In this document: positions 7,473 through 17,322 of the stretch, piece after piece
How the letters are laid out: every line of letters begins with the position of its first letter
Numbering within the stretch: position 1 is the stretch's first letter
From: Streptomyces phaeofaciens
GTDB taxonomy: Bacteria > Actinomycetota > Actinomycetes > Streptomycetales > Streptomycetaceae
Assembly: GCF_014648915.1 (NCBI RefSeq)
Contig: NZ_BMSA01000034.1
Location: 1-64,000, forward strand
Direction: 5' to 3'
DNA length: 64,000 nucleotides
Made by a program: the position numbers and the translations under genes
The notes under the pieces: generated by a model
What the model saw: the letters and a program-made list of their open reading frames with translations, nothing else
Told to the model about the DNA's origin: nothing
The model's database searches: none

Positions 7473-10202
7473 ATGCCCAACTCCGCCGTCTTCGTGCCCC
7501 ATTTCCACTGGGACCGGGAGTGGTACGAGCCGTTCCAGGTGTTCCGGCACCGGCTCGTCGCCGCCCTCGACACCGTGCTGGAGACGGCCGAGGCGAACCC
7601 GGACTTCCGGTTCACCGTCGACGGGCAGATGGCCGCGGTCGAGGACTACCTGGAGATGCGCCCGGAGAACCGCGACCGTGTCGCGGCCCTGGTCGCCGAC
7701 GGACGCCTCGCCGTCGGCCCGTGGCTCATCCTGCTCGACGAGTTCCTCTGTTCCGGCGAGACCATCGTGCGCAACCTCCAGATGGGCTGGGCGGCCGCGG
7801 CCGAACTCGGCGGCGCGATGCCCGTCGGCTATCTGCCGGACATGTTCGGCCACGTCGCACAGATGCCGCAGATCCTGGCGCGCGCCGGCATCGAGCACGC
7901 GGCGCTGTGGCGCGGTGTCCCCGGCACGGTCGACGGCCATGCCTTCCGCTGGCGCGCGCCCGACGGCTCCGAGGTGCGCACCGAGTTCCTCTTCGACGGT
8001 TACGACAACGGCCTCGACGTCCTGCTGGTACCCGACCGGATCGGCCGCGCGCTCGGCGAGTACGCCGAGATGACGGCCGGCCGATGGGGCGGCGACCCGG
8101 TACTGGCGATGGCCGGCACCGACCACCACGCGCCGGACCCGCGCCTCGCCGATGGGCTGCGGCGCGCCTGCGGCGAGGGCCGCGCCATCACCATGGCCAC
8201 GCTCGACGAGTATCTCCGCGAGTACGTCCGTGACGAGGTGTCCGCCGTCGTCACCGGTGAGCTGCGCAGCCATGTGCGCGGCAACATCCTCCCGGGTGTG
8301 CTCTCCGTGCGGCTCGGGCTCAAGCAGCGGATGGCCGTCGCCGAGCGCACGATCGACCACGCCGAGCGCATGAACGCCCTCTGGTCCGGCCGCGACGACG
8401 CGCCGTTCCTCACGCTCGCCTGGCACAAGATCATCGAGTCGACCGCACACGACTCCGTCGTCGGCTCCGGCACCGACGAGACCTGCGACCAGGTCGCCGC
8501 ACGGCTCGCCGAGGCCGCGCAGACGGCGCGTGCCGTACGGGACGCGGCGCTCGCCGAGCCCGCCGCCCGGATGCCGAGCGACGGCCACCTCGTCGCCAAT
8601 CCGCTGCCGTTCGACCGCACGGCACTGGTCGAGGTGGACGTCGCCGCCCCCGGCGGGGGAACGGCCCTGGTCGCGTCCGCCGCCGACGGTTCGACGCGTC
8701 CCGTCCAGCTGATCTCCGAGGCGCCCACCGTGCTCAGCGACGAGCGCATGGACGCCTCGCAGCTCGAACGCGTACTGCGCCGCATCCACCGCCGAGAACT
8801 CTTCGGCCGGCTGATCGACCACTACGAACTCACCCCCGGCTCACTCGTCTTCCATCTCGCCGAGGTGCCGGCCGGGGGGCCCTTCGACCTGCTGATCCTG
8901 CGCCGCGAAGTCGCCGCCGCGGCCGCCGCGCACCCCGGTGAGTGGCGGGTACTGACCCTGGAGGAACCCCGGGCCACCGCACTCGTGGCCGTGAACGTTC
9001 CCGCCTGCGGACTGACCGGCTTCCGCGTCGGGCCGGGCGACCGCACCGCGCCCGCGGTGACGTCGCGGGCGCCGGCGACGGCGACGGAGAGCACGCTCGC
9101 GAACGGGCTGGTCGAGGTCACGGTCGCCGCCGACGGCACCCTGGACCTGACCGGGCCCGACGGCACCGTGCTGTACGGCGTCGGCCGCCTCGTCGACGGC
9201 GGTGACCGCGGCGACAGCTACAACTACGCGCCCCCGGCACAGGACGTCCTCGTGTCGGAGCCGACACGGATCACCGTCGAACGGCTCGAGAGCGGCCCAC
9301 TGCGCGCACGGCTGCGCGTCACGCGCGTGTACGCATGGCCCACCGGGCTCTCCGGCGACCGCGATCTGCGCGACGACCGGACCGCGCCGACACCGGTGGA
9401 GACCGTCGTGGAAGTACGTGCGGGGGAGCCGTTCGTACGGATCTCCACCTCCTTCCTGAACCGGTCCGCCGACCACCGCCTGCGCTTCCATGTGCCGCTG
9501 CCCGAGCCCGTGGCCACGTCCGCGTCCGCCGGACAGTTCGCCGTCACCGAGCGCGGACTCACGGCCGAGGGCGGCTGGGGCGAGTATCCGCTGCCGACCT
9601 TCCCCGCCGGGACGTTCGTGTCGGCAGGCGCCGCCACCGTCCTGCTGGACCACTCCTGCGAGTACGAAATCGTCGGCGACGGCTCCGAACTCGCCGTCAC
9701 CCTGCTGCGCGCGATCGGCTCGATCAGCGTCAACATCCATCCCCTCCGCGACGAACCCGCGGCGAGCGAGATCCCCGTCCCGGGCGCGCAGGATCTCGGC
9801 ATGCGCGTCGAGAACCGGTTCGCCGTCGTCCCCTCGGCGACCGGCTGGCAGGGGGCGAACGCGGTCGCTCTCGCCGAGGAGTTCCGCAACGACGTCCTCG
9901 TCACCCGCGGGACCGCGCCCGCCGGAGCCCCCCTGCCGCCGGACACGGCCGGCGTGCGGGTCGACGGCGAGGACGTCCTCGTCTCGGGCCTGCGCCGGGT
10001 CACCGACGACGAGCGCGGGGCCGGTACCGAGCTGCGGTTGGCCGCGATGCGCGACACCGCGTCGACCGTCCGCGTGACGGGTGCGTTCACCGAGGCCACC
10101 ACCGTCGATCTGCTCGGCCGGCCGATCTCCCGCACCCAGGTCCGCGACGGACTCGAACTCGCCCTCGGCCCCTGGGAGATCCGCACCGTCGTCCTCCGGT
10201 GA
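7473..10202 (+). CDS. GH38 alpha-mannosidase
   Basis: 909 residues with no signal peptide, so it acts in the cytoplasm on imported oligosaccharides. The N-terminal GH38 barrel has the zinc-binding HFHWDREWY near residues 10-18 and GYLPDMFGH, whose Asp lies in the usual nucleophile block. Further zinc and substrate residues follow in the first 350 residues, and a long all-beta C-terminal region covers residues 500-909. Length is normal for bacterial GH38. ATG 7473 fits the first conserved block. It would release alpha-linked mannose from the sugar imported by the upstream transporter. Confidence 0.92.
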   Translation: MPNSAVFVPHFHWDREWYEPFQVFRHRLVAALDTVLETAEANPDFRFTVDGQMAAVEDYLEMRPENRDRVAALVADGRLAVGPWLILLDEFLCSGETIVRNLQMGWAAAAELGGAMPVGYLPDMFGHVAQMPQILARAGIEHAALWRGVPGTVDGHAFRWRAPDGSEVRTEFLFDGYDNGLDVLLVPDRIGRALGEYAEMTAGRWGGDPVLAMAGTDHHAPDPRLADGLRRACGEGRAITMATLDEYLREYVRDEVSAVVTGELRSHVRGNILPGVLSVRLGLKQRMAVAERTIDHAERMNALWSGRDDAPFLTLAWHKIIESTAHDSVVGSGTDETCDQVAARLAEAAQTARAVRDAALAEPAARMPSDGHLVANPLPFDRTALVEVDVAAPGGGTALVASAADGSTRPVQLISEAPTVLSDERMDASQLERVLRRIHRRELFGRLIDHYELTPGSLVFHLAEVPAGGPFDLLILRREVAAAAAAHPGEWRVLTLEEPRATALVAVNVPACGLTGFRVGPGDRTAPAVTSRAPATATESTLANGLVEVTVAADGTLDLTGPDGTVLYGVGRLVDGGDRGDSYNYAPPAQDVLVSEPTRITVERLESGPLRARLRVTRVYAWPTGLSGDRDLRDDRTAPTPVETVVEVRAGEPFVRISTSFLNRSADHRLRFHVPLPEPVATSASAGQFAVTERGLTAEGGWGEYPLPTFPAGTFVSAGAATVLLDHSCEYEIVGDGSELAVTLLRAIGSISVNIHPLRDEPAASEIPVPGAQDLGMRVENRFAVVPSATGWQGANAVALAEEFRNDVLVTRGTAPAGAPLPPDTAGVRVDGEDVLVSGLRRVTDDERGAGTELRLAAMRDTASTVRVTGAFTEATTVDLLGRPISRTQVRDGLELALGPWEIRTVVLR

Positions 10203-10296
10203 CCCGTACCGCCCTCGCCCGCACCGCCCGCACCCGGGTCGGCGGACCGCCGCCGGCATCCGGTCCCGTTCGCCATCAAGAAAGTGTCGTGACCTC

Positions 10297-13200
10297 TTGC
10301 ACACCGAGTTCTCCCCCCATGTTTCGGACACCGCACCCGGGCGTGGCGCGCTCCGCCCGGCCCGCTCGTGGCTGCACTCCGACGCGCCGGCCCGCTCGCT
10401 GAACGGCCCCTGGCGATTCCGGCTGTCACCCACGGCGTCGGTGGCGGAGGACTTCGCGGCCGAGGGCTTCGACGATCACCGCTGGGACAGCATCCCCGTG
10501 CCCTCCCACTGGGTACTGGAGGGCGAGGGGGCCTACGGCCGCCCGATCTACACGAACATCCAGTTCCCGTTCCCGATCGACCCCCCGCACGTCCCGGACG
10601 AGAACCCCACCGGCGACTACCGCCGCCACGTCGACCTCCCCGCCGACTGGGCGGACGCCGAGCGCGTCGTGCTGCGGTTCGAGGGCGTCGAGTCACTCTT
10701 CAGGGTGTGGGTGAACGGCGTGGAGATCGGCAGCGCCGCCGGCAGCCGCCTCGCCCACGAGTTCGACGTGACGTCCGCCGTACGCCCGGGCGACAACGTC
10801 GTCGCGGTGCGGGTGCACCAGTGGTCGGCGGCCAGTTACGTCGAGGACCAGGACCAGTGGTGGCTGCCGGGCATCTTCCGTGACGTCACCCTGATCGCCC
10901 GGCCGGCCGGGGGCATCGAGGACGTCTGGCTGCGGACCGGGTTCGACCACGGGCGCGGCCGCCTCGACCCGGAGATCACCGCCGACCCGGCGGCGTACCC
11001 GGTCACCCTGCGCATCCCCGGACTCGGCGTCGAGCAGGTCTGGGCGACACCGGCCGACGTGGCCCCGCTCGACGTGGCCGACGTGGAACCCTGGTCGGCC
11101 GAGCGGCCTCACCTGTACGACGCCACCGTGTCGACGGCGGCGGAGACCGTCACCCTGCGCGTGGGTTTCCGCACGGTCGAGATCCGCGGGGACCAGTTCC
11201 TGGTCAACGGCCGCCGCGTCGTTTTCCACGGCGTGAACCGCCACGAGGCCCATCCGCTGCGCGGCCGCGTCTTCGACGAGGAGCACGCCCGCGAGGACCT
11301 GGCCCGCATGAAGCGGTTCAACGTCAACGCGATCCGCACCAGCCACTACCCACCGCACCCACGGCTGCTCGACCTCGCCGACGAACTCGGCTTCTGGGTC
11401 GTCCTCGAGTGCGACCTCGAGACGCACGGCTTCGGAAAGGTCGACTGGGTCGGCAATCCCAGTGACGACCCGACCTGGCGCGAGGCGTACCTCGACCGCA
11501 TCGAGCGCACCGTCGAACGCGACAAGAACCATCCCAGCATCGTGATCTGGTCGCTCGGCAACGAGTCGGGAACCGGCGGCAACCTCGCCGCCATGTCGGC
11601 CTGGGTCCACGCCCGCGACGCCGAACGCCCCGTGCACTACGAAGGCGACTACACCGGCGAGTACACCGACCTCTACTCGCGCATGTACGCGTCGGTACCG
11701 GAGATCGAGCGGATCGGCGCCGACGGCTCACGCTCCGCACTGCTCCACTGCACCCCGGCGCAGAGCGCCCGGCAGCGCACCAAGCCGTTCCTGCTGTGCG
11801 AGTACGCCCACGCGATGGGCAACGGGCCGGGTGGGTTCGACCAGTACGAGGAACTCGTCCACCGGTACCCGCGGGTGCACGGCGGCTTCGTCTGGGAGTG
11901 GCGCGACCACGGCATCCTGACCACGACCCCGGACGGAACGCCGTACCACGCCTACGGCGGCGACTTCGGAGAGGTCGTGCACGACGGCAACTTCGTCATG
12001 GACGGCATGCTGCTGAGCGACGACGTCCCGACCCCCAGCCTCCACGAGTTCAAGGCCGTCGTCCAGCCGCTCCGCTTCACCTTCGACGGCGACAAGCTGG
12101 CGATCGCGAACCTCCGGCACAGCTCCGACACGTCCGACCTGCGCTTTCGCTGGCGCGTGGAGCACGACGGGACGCCGGTCGACTCCGGGGACCTGGAGGT
12201 TCCCGTCGTGGCGGCGGGCGACTCGGGACGGGTGCCGCTGCCGAGGATCCCGGTGTCGCCGGACGCCGAGACCTGGCTCACGATCGACGCGGTGCTGGCG
12301 GCCGGGACCGCCTGGGCAGGTGCGGGACATGTGGTCGCGACCGCCCAGCTGGACCGCTCGCTCCCCTGTCCCGTGCCGGGTGTCCGGGCCAGGACCGGCT
12401 GGCGGCCCGGCGACGGAACACTGACTCTCGGCATCGCCGAGTTCGTCGACGGTTCCCTCGTCCGCCTCGGCGGCCGTGACGTGACGGGCCCGCGGCTGGA
12501 ACTGTTCCGCGCGCCGACCGACAACGACGAAGGCGCGTCGGACGAGGTCGGGGAGAGCGACGCGAGCGTCGCCGGAGTGGCCAACGCCGAACTGTGGCGG
12601 CGCGACGGACTCGACCGGCTCACCACGCGCCGCGTGACCGTGGAGCGCACCGAGGCGGCCCTGCGCACCGTCGACAGGGTCTCCGCCGCGAACTCCGGGC
12701 AGTGGGTGACGGTCGAGTCCCTCTGGTCGCTGGAGGGCGACGAGCTGGAACTGCGCGTGGAGATCGAGCCCTCCAGCGGCTGGCGGACCGTGTGGCCGAG
12801 GATCGGCGTCCGCTTCGAACTGCCCGACGGGGACGCCCCCGTCGACGGCGCTCAGTGGTTCGGCCTCGGCCCGCACGAGTCCTACCCCGACAGCCTGCGC
12901 GCGGCCCGCACGGGCCGCTTCTCCGCCACGGTCCGCGACCTGTCGGTCGACTACGCGCGCCCCCAGGAGACCGGGCACCGTTCCGGTCTGCGTCGGCTGG
13001 CCCTGACGAGCGCCGACACCGAGGTGCTGCGCGTCGAGGCGCTCCCCGACCGGCACGGACGCCGCCCCGGCTTCACCCTCGGCCGGCACACCCCCCAGCA
13101 GATCGCCCGAGCCGCACACCCCTTCGAGCTACCGGATTCGACGACCGGTCACCTGATCATCGACGCCGCCCAGCACGGGCTCGGCTCGCGGGCGTGCGGT

Positions 13201-13314
13201 CCGGACGTGTGGCCCGAGTTCGCGCTCCGCCCCGAATCCCGCACGATCAGGCTGCGCATCACGGCGGGCGGCCCGGGCGACCCCACGGATTCCGGCCGCA
13301 CGGGCATCGGCTGA
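10297..13314 (+). CDS. lacZ: GH2 beta-galactosidase (LacZ type)
   Basis: 1005 residues from TTG 10297, close to the 1023 of E. coli LacZ. The domains follow LacZ order: sugar-binding jelly roll (LNGPWRFRL; FSPH at the start), immunoglobulin-like domain, TIM barrel with RTSHYPPHP and acid/base Glu in WSLGNESGTGGN, nucleophile Glu in FLLCEYAHAMGN, and a C-terminal Bgal small-chain domain (RAPTDNDEG, FGLGPHESYPD). Cytoplasmic. No ATG or GTG lies in frame between the GH38 stop and residue 1, so the weakly placed TTG is preferred; an earlier in-frame ATG (10081) would overlap GH38 by 122 bp. Last gene of the operon, followed by a strong terminator. Confidence 0.9.
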   Translation: MHTEFSPHVSDTAPGRGALRPARSWLHSDAPARSLNGPWRFRLSPTASVAEDFAAEGFDDHRWDSIPVPSHWVLEGEGAYGRPIYTNIQFPFPIDPPHVPDENPTGDYRRHVDLPADWADAERVVLRFEGVESLFRVWVNGVEIGSAAGSRLAHEFDVTSAVRPGDNVVAVRVHQWSAASYVEDQDQWWLPGIFRDVTLIARPAGGIEDVWLRTGFDHGRGRLDPEITADPAAYPVTLRIPGLGVEQVWATPADVAPLDVADVEPWSAERPHLYDATVSTAAETVTLRVGFRTVEIRGDQFLVNGRRVVFHGVNRHEAHPLRGRVFDEEHAREDLARMKRFNVNAIRTSHYPPHPRLLDLADELGFWVVLECDLETHGFGKVDWVGNPSDDPTWREAYLDRIERTVERDKNHPSIVIWSLGNESGTGGNLAAMSAWVHARDAERPVHYEGDYTGEYTDLYSRMYASVPEIERIGADGSRSALLHCTPAQSARQRTKPFLLCEYAHAMGNGPGGFDQYEELVHRYPRVHGGFVWEWRDHGILTTTPDGTPYHAYGGDFGEVVHDGNFVMDGMLLSDDVPTPSLHEFKAVVQPLRFTFDGDKLAIANLRHSSDTSDLRFRWRVEHDGTPVDSGDLEVPVVAAGDSGRVPLPRIPVSPDAETWLTIDAVLAAGTAWAGAGHVVATAQLDRSLPCPVPGVRARTGWRPGDGTLTLGIAEFVDGSLVRLGGRDVTGPRLELFRAPTDNDEGASDEVGESDASVAGVANAELWRRDGLDRLTTRRVTVERTEAALRTVDRVSAANSGQWVTVESLWSLEGDELELRVEIEPSSGWRTVWPRIGVRFELPDGDAPVDGAQWFGLGPHESYPDSLRAARTGRFSATVRDLSVDYARPQETGHRSGLRRLALTSADTEVLRVEALPDRHGRRPGFTLGRHTPQQIARAAHPFELPDSTTGHLIIDAAQHGLGSRACGPDVWPEFALRPESRTIRLRITAGGPGDPTDSGRTGIG

Positions 13315-13322
13315 TCCACCAC

Positions 13323-13357
13323 GGTCGGGGCACGCCCTCCGCCGGCGTGCCCCGACC
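13323..13357 (+). terminator. Rho-independent-like terminator after the glycan operon
   Basis: A perfect 14-bp GC-rich stem (13323-13336 with 13344-13357) and a 7-nt loop start 9 bp after the beta-galactosidase stop. No T-run follows, as is usual in Streptomyces. Confidence 0.8.
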
Positions 13358-13471
13358 CCGGACGGACCTTCGACGTCCCGCCGCCGGTGCGGTGGTCCCG
13401 CGCCGGGCGGCCCGTCGCTCGATGTCCCTCCCGGTCGCCGTGTGCGCGTCGGCACGTCCTAAGGTCATCCG

Positions 13472-15211
13472 GTGACGACGAGCCGCGCGCCCCGTTCCCC
13501 CGTTTTCGACGGCACCCCCGCGAGGACCGTGCCCCGCGACTGGCCTGGCCGGCTGCGCCTGTTCGGGTACACCGCAAGCCGAGGGGCCGAAAGCCCCGGG
13601 CCCGGAGTCCGCGAGCGCCTGGTCCCGCCCTTCCCCGAGCCGTCGACCCGCCTCCTGGAGCGCATGGGCCTCGGCCCCGCACCGGCGTACCGCGTCGCCG
13701 GGGCGATGGGCTGGCTGGGGCCGCTGCTCGTCGCCGTCCTGGCCGGAGCGCTCCGCTTCTGGCGCCTCGGCCGGCCCCGGGACCTCGTCTTCGACGAGAC
13801 CTACTACGCCAAGGACGCCTGGTCCTTGCTGCGGCTCGGCTACGAGGGCACCTGGCCGGACCGCAAGATCGCCGACCCGCAGGTCCTGGCGGACCCTCAG
13901 GTCGTCCCGCTCTCCGACGCCGGAGCCTTCGTCGCACACCCGCCGACGGGCAAGTGGGTCATCGCCCTCGGCGAGTGGATGTTCGGCCTCACCCCCTTCG
14001 GCTGGCGCTTCATGACGGCGGTCCTGGGCACGCTGTCCGTCCTGATGCTGTGCCGCGCGGGACGCCGCCTGTTCCGGTCGACGGCGCTGGGCTGCCTGGC
14101 CGGCGCGCTGCTGGCGGTGGACGGCCTGCACCTCGTGATGAGCCGCTCCGCCCTCCTGGACCTCGTCGTCATGTTCTTCGTCCTGGCGGCGTTCGGATGC
14201 CTGCTCATCGACCGGGACCGTGCGCGCGCACGCCTCGCCGCCGCCCTGCCGACGGACGAGGACGGTCACACGCGCCCGGACGGGCACACCGGCGACCGCG
14301 CCGGGACGGGGTTGCGTCCATGGCGGCTCGCGGCAGGCTTCTTCCTGGGACTGGCGGCCGCGACCAAATGGAACGGCCTGTACTTCCTGGCCGCCTTCAT
14401 GCTCCTCACCCTGCTCTGGGACGTCGGCGCCCGCCGTGTCGCGGGCGCGCACCGCCCTTACCTGGCGGTGCTGCGCAAGGACCTCGGCCGGTCGGCGCTG
14501 TCCGTCGCCCCGGTCGCCGCGGTGACCTATCTGGCGACCTGGACCGGCTGGTTCCTGTCCGACGACGGCTACGGCCGCCACTGGGCGGACGGCCGCGGCG
14601 GCACCTGGTCGTGGATACCGGCCCCGCTCCGCAGCCTGTGGCACTACGAGTACCTGGTCTACCGGTTCAACGTGGGGCTGCACACTCCGCACAAGTACGA
14701 GTCCAACCCGTGGAGTTGGCTGGTCCTCGGCCGCCCCGTGCTGTTCTCCTACCAGTCGCCGAAAACCGGGCAGGACGGCTGCGACACCGCGCGTGACTGC
14801 TCACAGGCGATCCTCGCCCTCGGAACACCGTTGCTGTGGTGGTCGGCCTGCTGCGCACTCGTCTTCCTCCTCCACCGCTGGGCCCTGCGCCGCGACTGGC
14901 GCGCGGGCGCCGTCCTGTGCGCGGTCGGCGCCGGCTATCTGCCCTGGTTCCTCTACCAGGACCGCACGATCTTCTCCTTCTACGCGGTCGTCTTCGTGCC
15001 GTACCTGTGCCTGGCCGTCACGATGATGCTGGGAGCCCTCCTGGGTTCTCCACGGGCGTCCGAGAAACGCCGCATCGGGGGTGTGGTGGCGGTGGGCGTG
15101 ATCGTCCTCCTCATCACCTGGAACTTCATCTACTTCTTCCCGATCTACACGGGCCTGACGATTCCGTATCCCGACTGGGGCGCCCGGATGTGGCTCGACA
15201 GCTGGATCTGA
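13472..15211 (+). CDS. pmt: Polyprenyl-phosphate-mannose--protein mannosyltransferase
   Basis: 579 residues from GTG 13472. An integral membrane protein with about ten spans; the first luminal loop carries the DE motif (LVFDETYYAKDAWS near residue 110) typical of GT39 protein O-mannosyltransferases. A C-terminal PMT_C-like region contains repeated membrane segments. It would transfer mannose from polyprenyl-phosphomannose to Ser/Thr of Sec-exported proteins. About 85 cytoplasmic residues precede the first span. It is separated from the glycan operon by a terminator, so its neighbourhood with the mannosidase is probably coincidental. Confidence 0.9.
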   Translation: MTTSRAPRSPVFDGTPARTVPRDWPGRLRLFGYTASRGAESPGPGVRERLVPPFPEPSTRLLERMGLGPAPAYRVAGAMGWLGPLLVAVLAGALRFWRLGRPRDLVFDETYYAKDAWSLLRLGYEGTWPDRKIADPQVLADPQVVPLSDAGAFVAHPPTGKWVIALGEWMFGLTPFGWRFMTAVLGTLSVLMLCRAGRRLFRSTALGCLAGALLAVDGLHLVMSRSALLDLVVMFFVLAAFGCLLIDRDRARARLAAALPTDEDGHTRPDGHTGDRAGTGLRPWRLAAGFFLGLAAATKWNGLYFLAAFMLLTLLWDVGARRVAGAHRPYLAVLRKDLGRSALSVAPVAAVTYLATWTGWFLSDDGYGRHWADGRGGTWSWIPAPLRSLWHYEYLVYRFNVGLHTPHKYESNPWSWLVLGRPVLFSYQSPKTGQDGCDTARDCSQAILALGTPLLWWSACCALVFLLHRWALRRDWRAGAVLCAVGAGYLPWFLYQDRTIFSFYAVVFVPYLCLAVTMMLGALLGSPRASEKRRIGGVVAVGVIVLLITWNFIYFFPIYTGLTIPYPDWGARMWLDSWI

Positions 15212-15249
15212 GCACCGGCTCCGGCGGATGGCGGCGCCGTCCCCCGGCC

Positions 15250-15300
15250 TTGACCGGTCGTCGGCGCTCCACGATGCTTGTTGCGACACATGAGATGTGT
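15250..15300 (+). promoter_or_regulatory. Promoter region of the formaldehyde-detoxification pair
   Basis: TTGACC (15250-15255) is followed by a GTTGCG half-site at 15280 and a separate 6-bp-arm dyad, ACACAT-GAG-ATGTGT (15286-15300). The GTTGCG half matches the left arm of the IclR-type box found elsewhere in the window, but the right arm is missing, so regulation by the same protein is only possible. Confidence 0.35.
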
Positions 15301-15351
15301 GCCGTAATGAGCAACATCAGACTCAGGTCTCGCACCAACCGAGGAGTGGTC

Positions 15352-16437
15352 ATGGCTCACCAGGTCCGTGCTGTCGTCGCCCGGGGGAAGGGCGCCCCCG
15401 TCAGCCTGGAAACGATCGTCGTGCCCGACCCGGGGCCGGGTGAGGCGCTGGTGAAGGTCGAGGCCTGCGGGGTCTGTCACACCGATCTGCACTATCGCGA
15501 GGGCGGCATCAACGACGACTTCCCCTTCCTGCTCGGCCATGAGGCCGCGGGCGTGGTGGAGTCGGTGGGGGAGGGGGTCACCGACGTGGCACCCGGAGAT
15601 TTCGTCATCCTCAACTGGCGTGCGGTGTGCGGGCAGTGCCGGGCCTGTCTGCGCGGACGGCCGTGGTACTGCTTCGACACCCACAACGCCAGGCAGAAGA
15701 TGACCTTGGCCGATGGGACCGAGCTGTCGCCCGCCCTCGGCATCGGTGCCTTCGCGGAGAAGACGCTGGTGGCGGCGGGGCAGTGCACGAAGGTCGACCG
15801 GGCGGCCTCGGCGGCCGTGGCCGGTCTGCTGGGGTGCGGGGTGATGGCGGGCATCGGCGCGGCCATCAACACCGGCAACGTCGGACGCGGCGACAGCGTG
15901 GCCGTCATCGGCTGCGGCGGTGTCGGCGCGGCGGCGGTCGTCGGATCGCACCTGGCGGGCGCGGCGAAGATCATCGCCGTGGACATCGACGGCCACAAGC
16001 TGGAGACCGCCGCGAAGCTGGGCGCGACCCACACCGTCAACTCCAGGGAGACCGATCCGGTCGAGGCGATCCGCGAGCTGACCGGCGGGTTCGGTGCCGA
16101 CGTGGTCATCGAGGCGGTGGGCCGCCCGGAGACGTACAAGCAGGCGTTCTACGCCCGAGACCTGGCGGGCACGGTCGTCCTCGTCGGTGTGCCGACCCCG
16201 GAGATGAAGCTGGAGCTGCCGTTGCTGGACGTCTTCGGGCGGGGCGGCGCGCTGAAGTCCTCCTGGTACGGCGACTGCCTGCCCAGCAGGGACTTCCCCA
16301 TGCTCATCGACCTCCACCTCCAGGGCCGGCTGGACCTCGACGCGTTCGTCACGGAGACCATCGCCCTGGACGAGGTCGAGAAGGCCTTCGAGCGGATGCA
16401 CCACGGCGACGTGCTGCGCTCGGTGGTGGTCCTCTGA
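15352..16437 (+). CDS. mscR: S-(hydroxymethyl)mycothiol dehydrogenase (mycothiol-dependent formaldehyde dehydrogenase)
   Basis: 361 residues, class III-like zinc alcohol dehydrogenase. The catalytic zinc site is CGVCHTDLHY, the structural zinc site lies in CGQCRACLRGRPWYC, and the Rossmann fold is VAVIGCGGVGAAAVVG. It oxidises the mycothiol-formaldehyde adduct to S-formylmycothiol with NAD+, the actinobacterial counterpart of glutathione-dependent formaldehyde dehydrogenase. GAGGAG stands just before ATG 15352. It overlaps the downstream MBL hydrolase by one base. Formaldehyde is produced by betaine and sarcosine demethylation encoded in the following 20 kb, which explains its position. Confidence 0.93.
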   Translation: MAHQVRAVVARGKGAPVSLETIVVPDPGPGEALVKVEACGVCHTDLHYREGGINDDFPFLLGHEAAGVVESVGEGVTDVAPGDFVILNWRAVCGQCRACLRGRPWYCFDTHNARQKMTLADGTELSPALGIGAFAEKTLVAAGQCTKVDRAASAAVAGLLGCGVMAGIGAAINTGNVGRGDSVAVIGCGGVGAAAVVGSHLAGAAKIIAVDIDGHKLETAAKLGATHTVNSRETDPVEAIRELTGGFGADVVIEAVGRPETYKQAFYARDLAGTVVLVGVPTPEMKLELPLLDVFGRGGALKSSWYGDCLPSRDFPMLIDLHLQGRLDLDAFVTETIALDEVEKAFERMHHGDVLRSVVVL

Positions 16438-17069
16438 TGGCCGGTGCCCGCATCGAGCGTCTCGTCACCTCGGGGACGTTCTCGCTGGACGGCGGTACCT
16501 GGGACGTCGACAACAACGTCTGGATCGTCGGTGACGACAGTGAAGCGCTCGTCATCGACGCCGCGCACGACGCCGAGGCCATCGCCGAGGCCCTGGGCGG
16601 GCGCACCCTGCGGGCCGTCGTGTGCACCCACGCCCACAACGACCACATCGACGCCGCACCGGAACTCGCGGCGCGCACCGGTGCCCCGATCCTGCTCCAC
16701 GCCGGCGATCTGCCGTTGTGGAAGCTGACCCACCCGGAGCGGGCCCCCGACGGCGAACTGGCCGACGGCCAGGTGCTCGCGGTGGCCGGTGTCGAGCTGA
16801 CCGTGCTGCACACTCCGGGACACGCGCCGGGTGCCGTCTGCCTGTACGCGCCGGCCTTGACGGCGCTCTTCGGCGGCGACACGCTCTTCGCGGGCGGGCC
16901 CGGGGCGACGGGAAGGTCGTACAGCGACTTCCCCACCCTCGTCGACTCGATCCGGGACCGGCTGCTGACCCTGCCGGGCGACACCGTCGTGCACACCGGA
17001 CACGGGGAGGCCACCACCATTGCCGCGGAGGCCCCGCACCTTCAGGAGTGGATCGACCGAGGGTTCTGA
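16437..17069 (+). CDS. MBL-fold metallo-hydrolase, probable S-formylmycothiol hydrolase
   Basis: 210 residues with the metallo-beta-lactamase signature HAHNDHID (about residues 63-70), HTPGHAPGA and a late metal-binding His in VVHTGHG. Related to glyoxalase II. It is translationally coupled to mscR (TGATG junction). MBL proteins beside mscR are common in actinobacteria and are inferred to hydrolyse S-formylmycothiol to formate and mycothiol. The fold is seen directly; the substrate is an inference from context. Confidence 0.85.
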   Translation: MAGARIERLVTSGTFSLDGGTWDVDNNVWIVGDDSEALVIDAAHDAEAIAEALGGRTLRAVVCTHAHNDHIDAAPELAARTGAPILLHAGDLPLWKLTHPERAPDGELADGQVLAVAGVELTVLHTPGHAPGAVCLYAPALTALFGGDTLFAGGPGATGRSYSDFPTLVDSIRDRLLTLPGDTVVHTGHGEATTIAAEAPHLQEWIDRGF

Positions 17070-17194
17070 ACCGCCCGGCACGCCCCGGTCGGCGCGCGCC
17101 CGTCTCCCGGCCCCGCAGGGGCCCCGAGGCGGGCCGCCTTCATATGTTCCGCGCGGGCCCGAACCCTCCCGTCGTGTTCTGCATGACGCACTGC

Positions 17195-17295
17195 GTTGCG
17201 CAGACAGAAACAGCTTCCCTTGCGTCGCCCCGGCCCGTGAACACCTTGACAAGGGGTTCTGGGCAACTCCAGACTGATGTTGCGCTTACCGCAAT
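17195..17295 (+). promoter_or_regulatory. Promoter with two IclR-type boxes upstream of the Rieske ferredoxin gene
   Basis: TTGACA (17246-17251) and CAGACT (17270-17275), 18 bp apart, form a plausible promoter. A dyad GTTGCG-N5-CGCAAT (17279-17295) follows immediately and would cover the transcription start. A weaker copy, GTTGCG-N5-AGAAAC, lies at 17195-17211. The same dyad occurs before betA, betB, purU and the dimethylglycine oxidase gene. Confidence 0.65.
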
Positions 17296-17322
17296 CCGTT
17301 TCGCTATACGCACCGAGGTGTC

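Noticed and set aside
8989..9000. CCGTGAACGTTC inside the GH38 gene, matching half of the LacI operator
   Set aside because: Lies in coding sequence, is not a full dyad and is likely a codon coincidence; an internal operator cannot be excluded but has no support.
13472..15211. The protein mannosyltransferase as part of the glycan-degradation operon
   Set aside because: A strong terminator and 157 bp separate it from the operon; Pmt is a housekeeping actinobacterial function.
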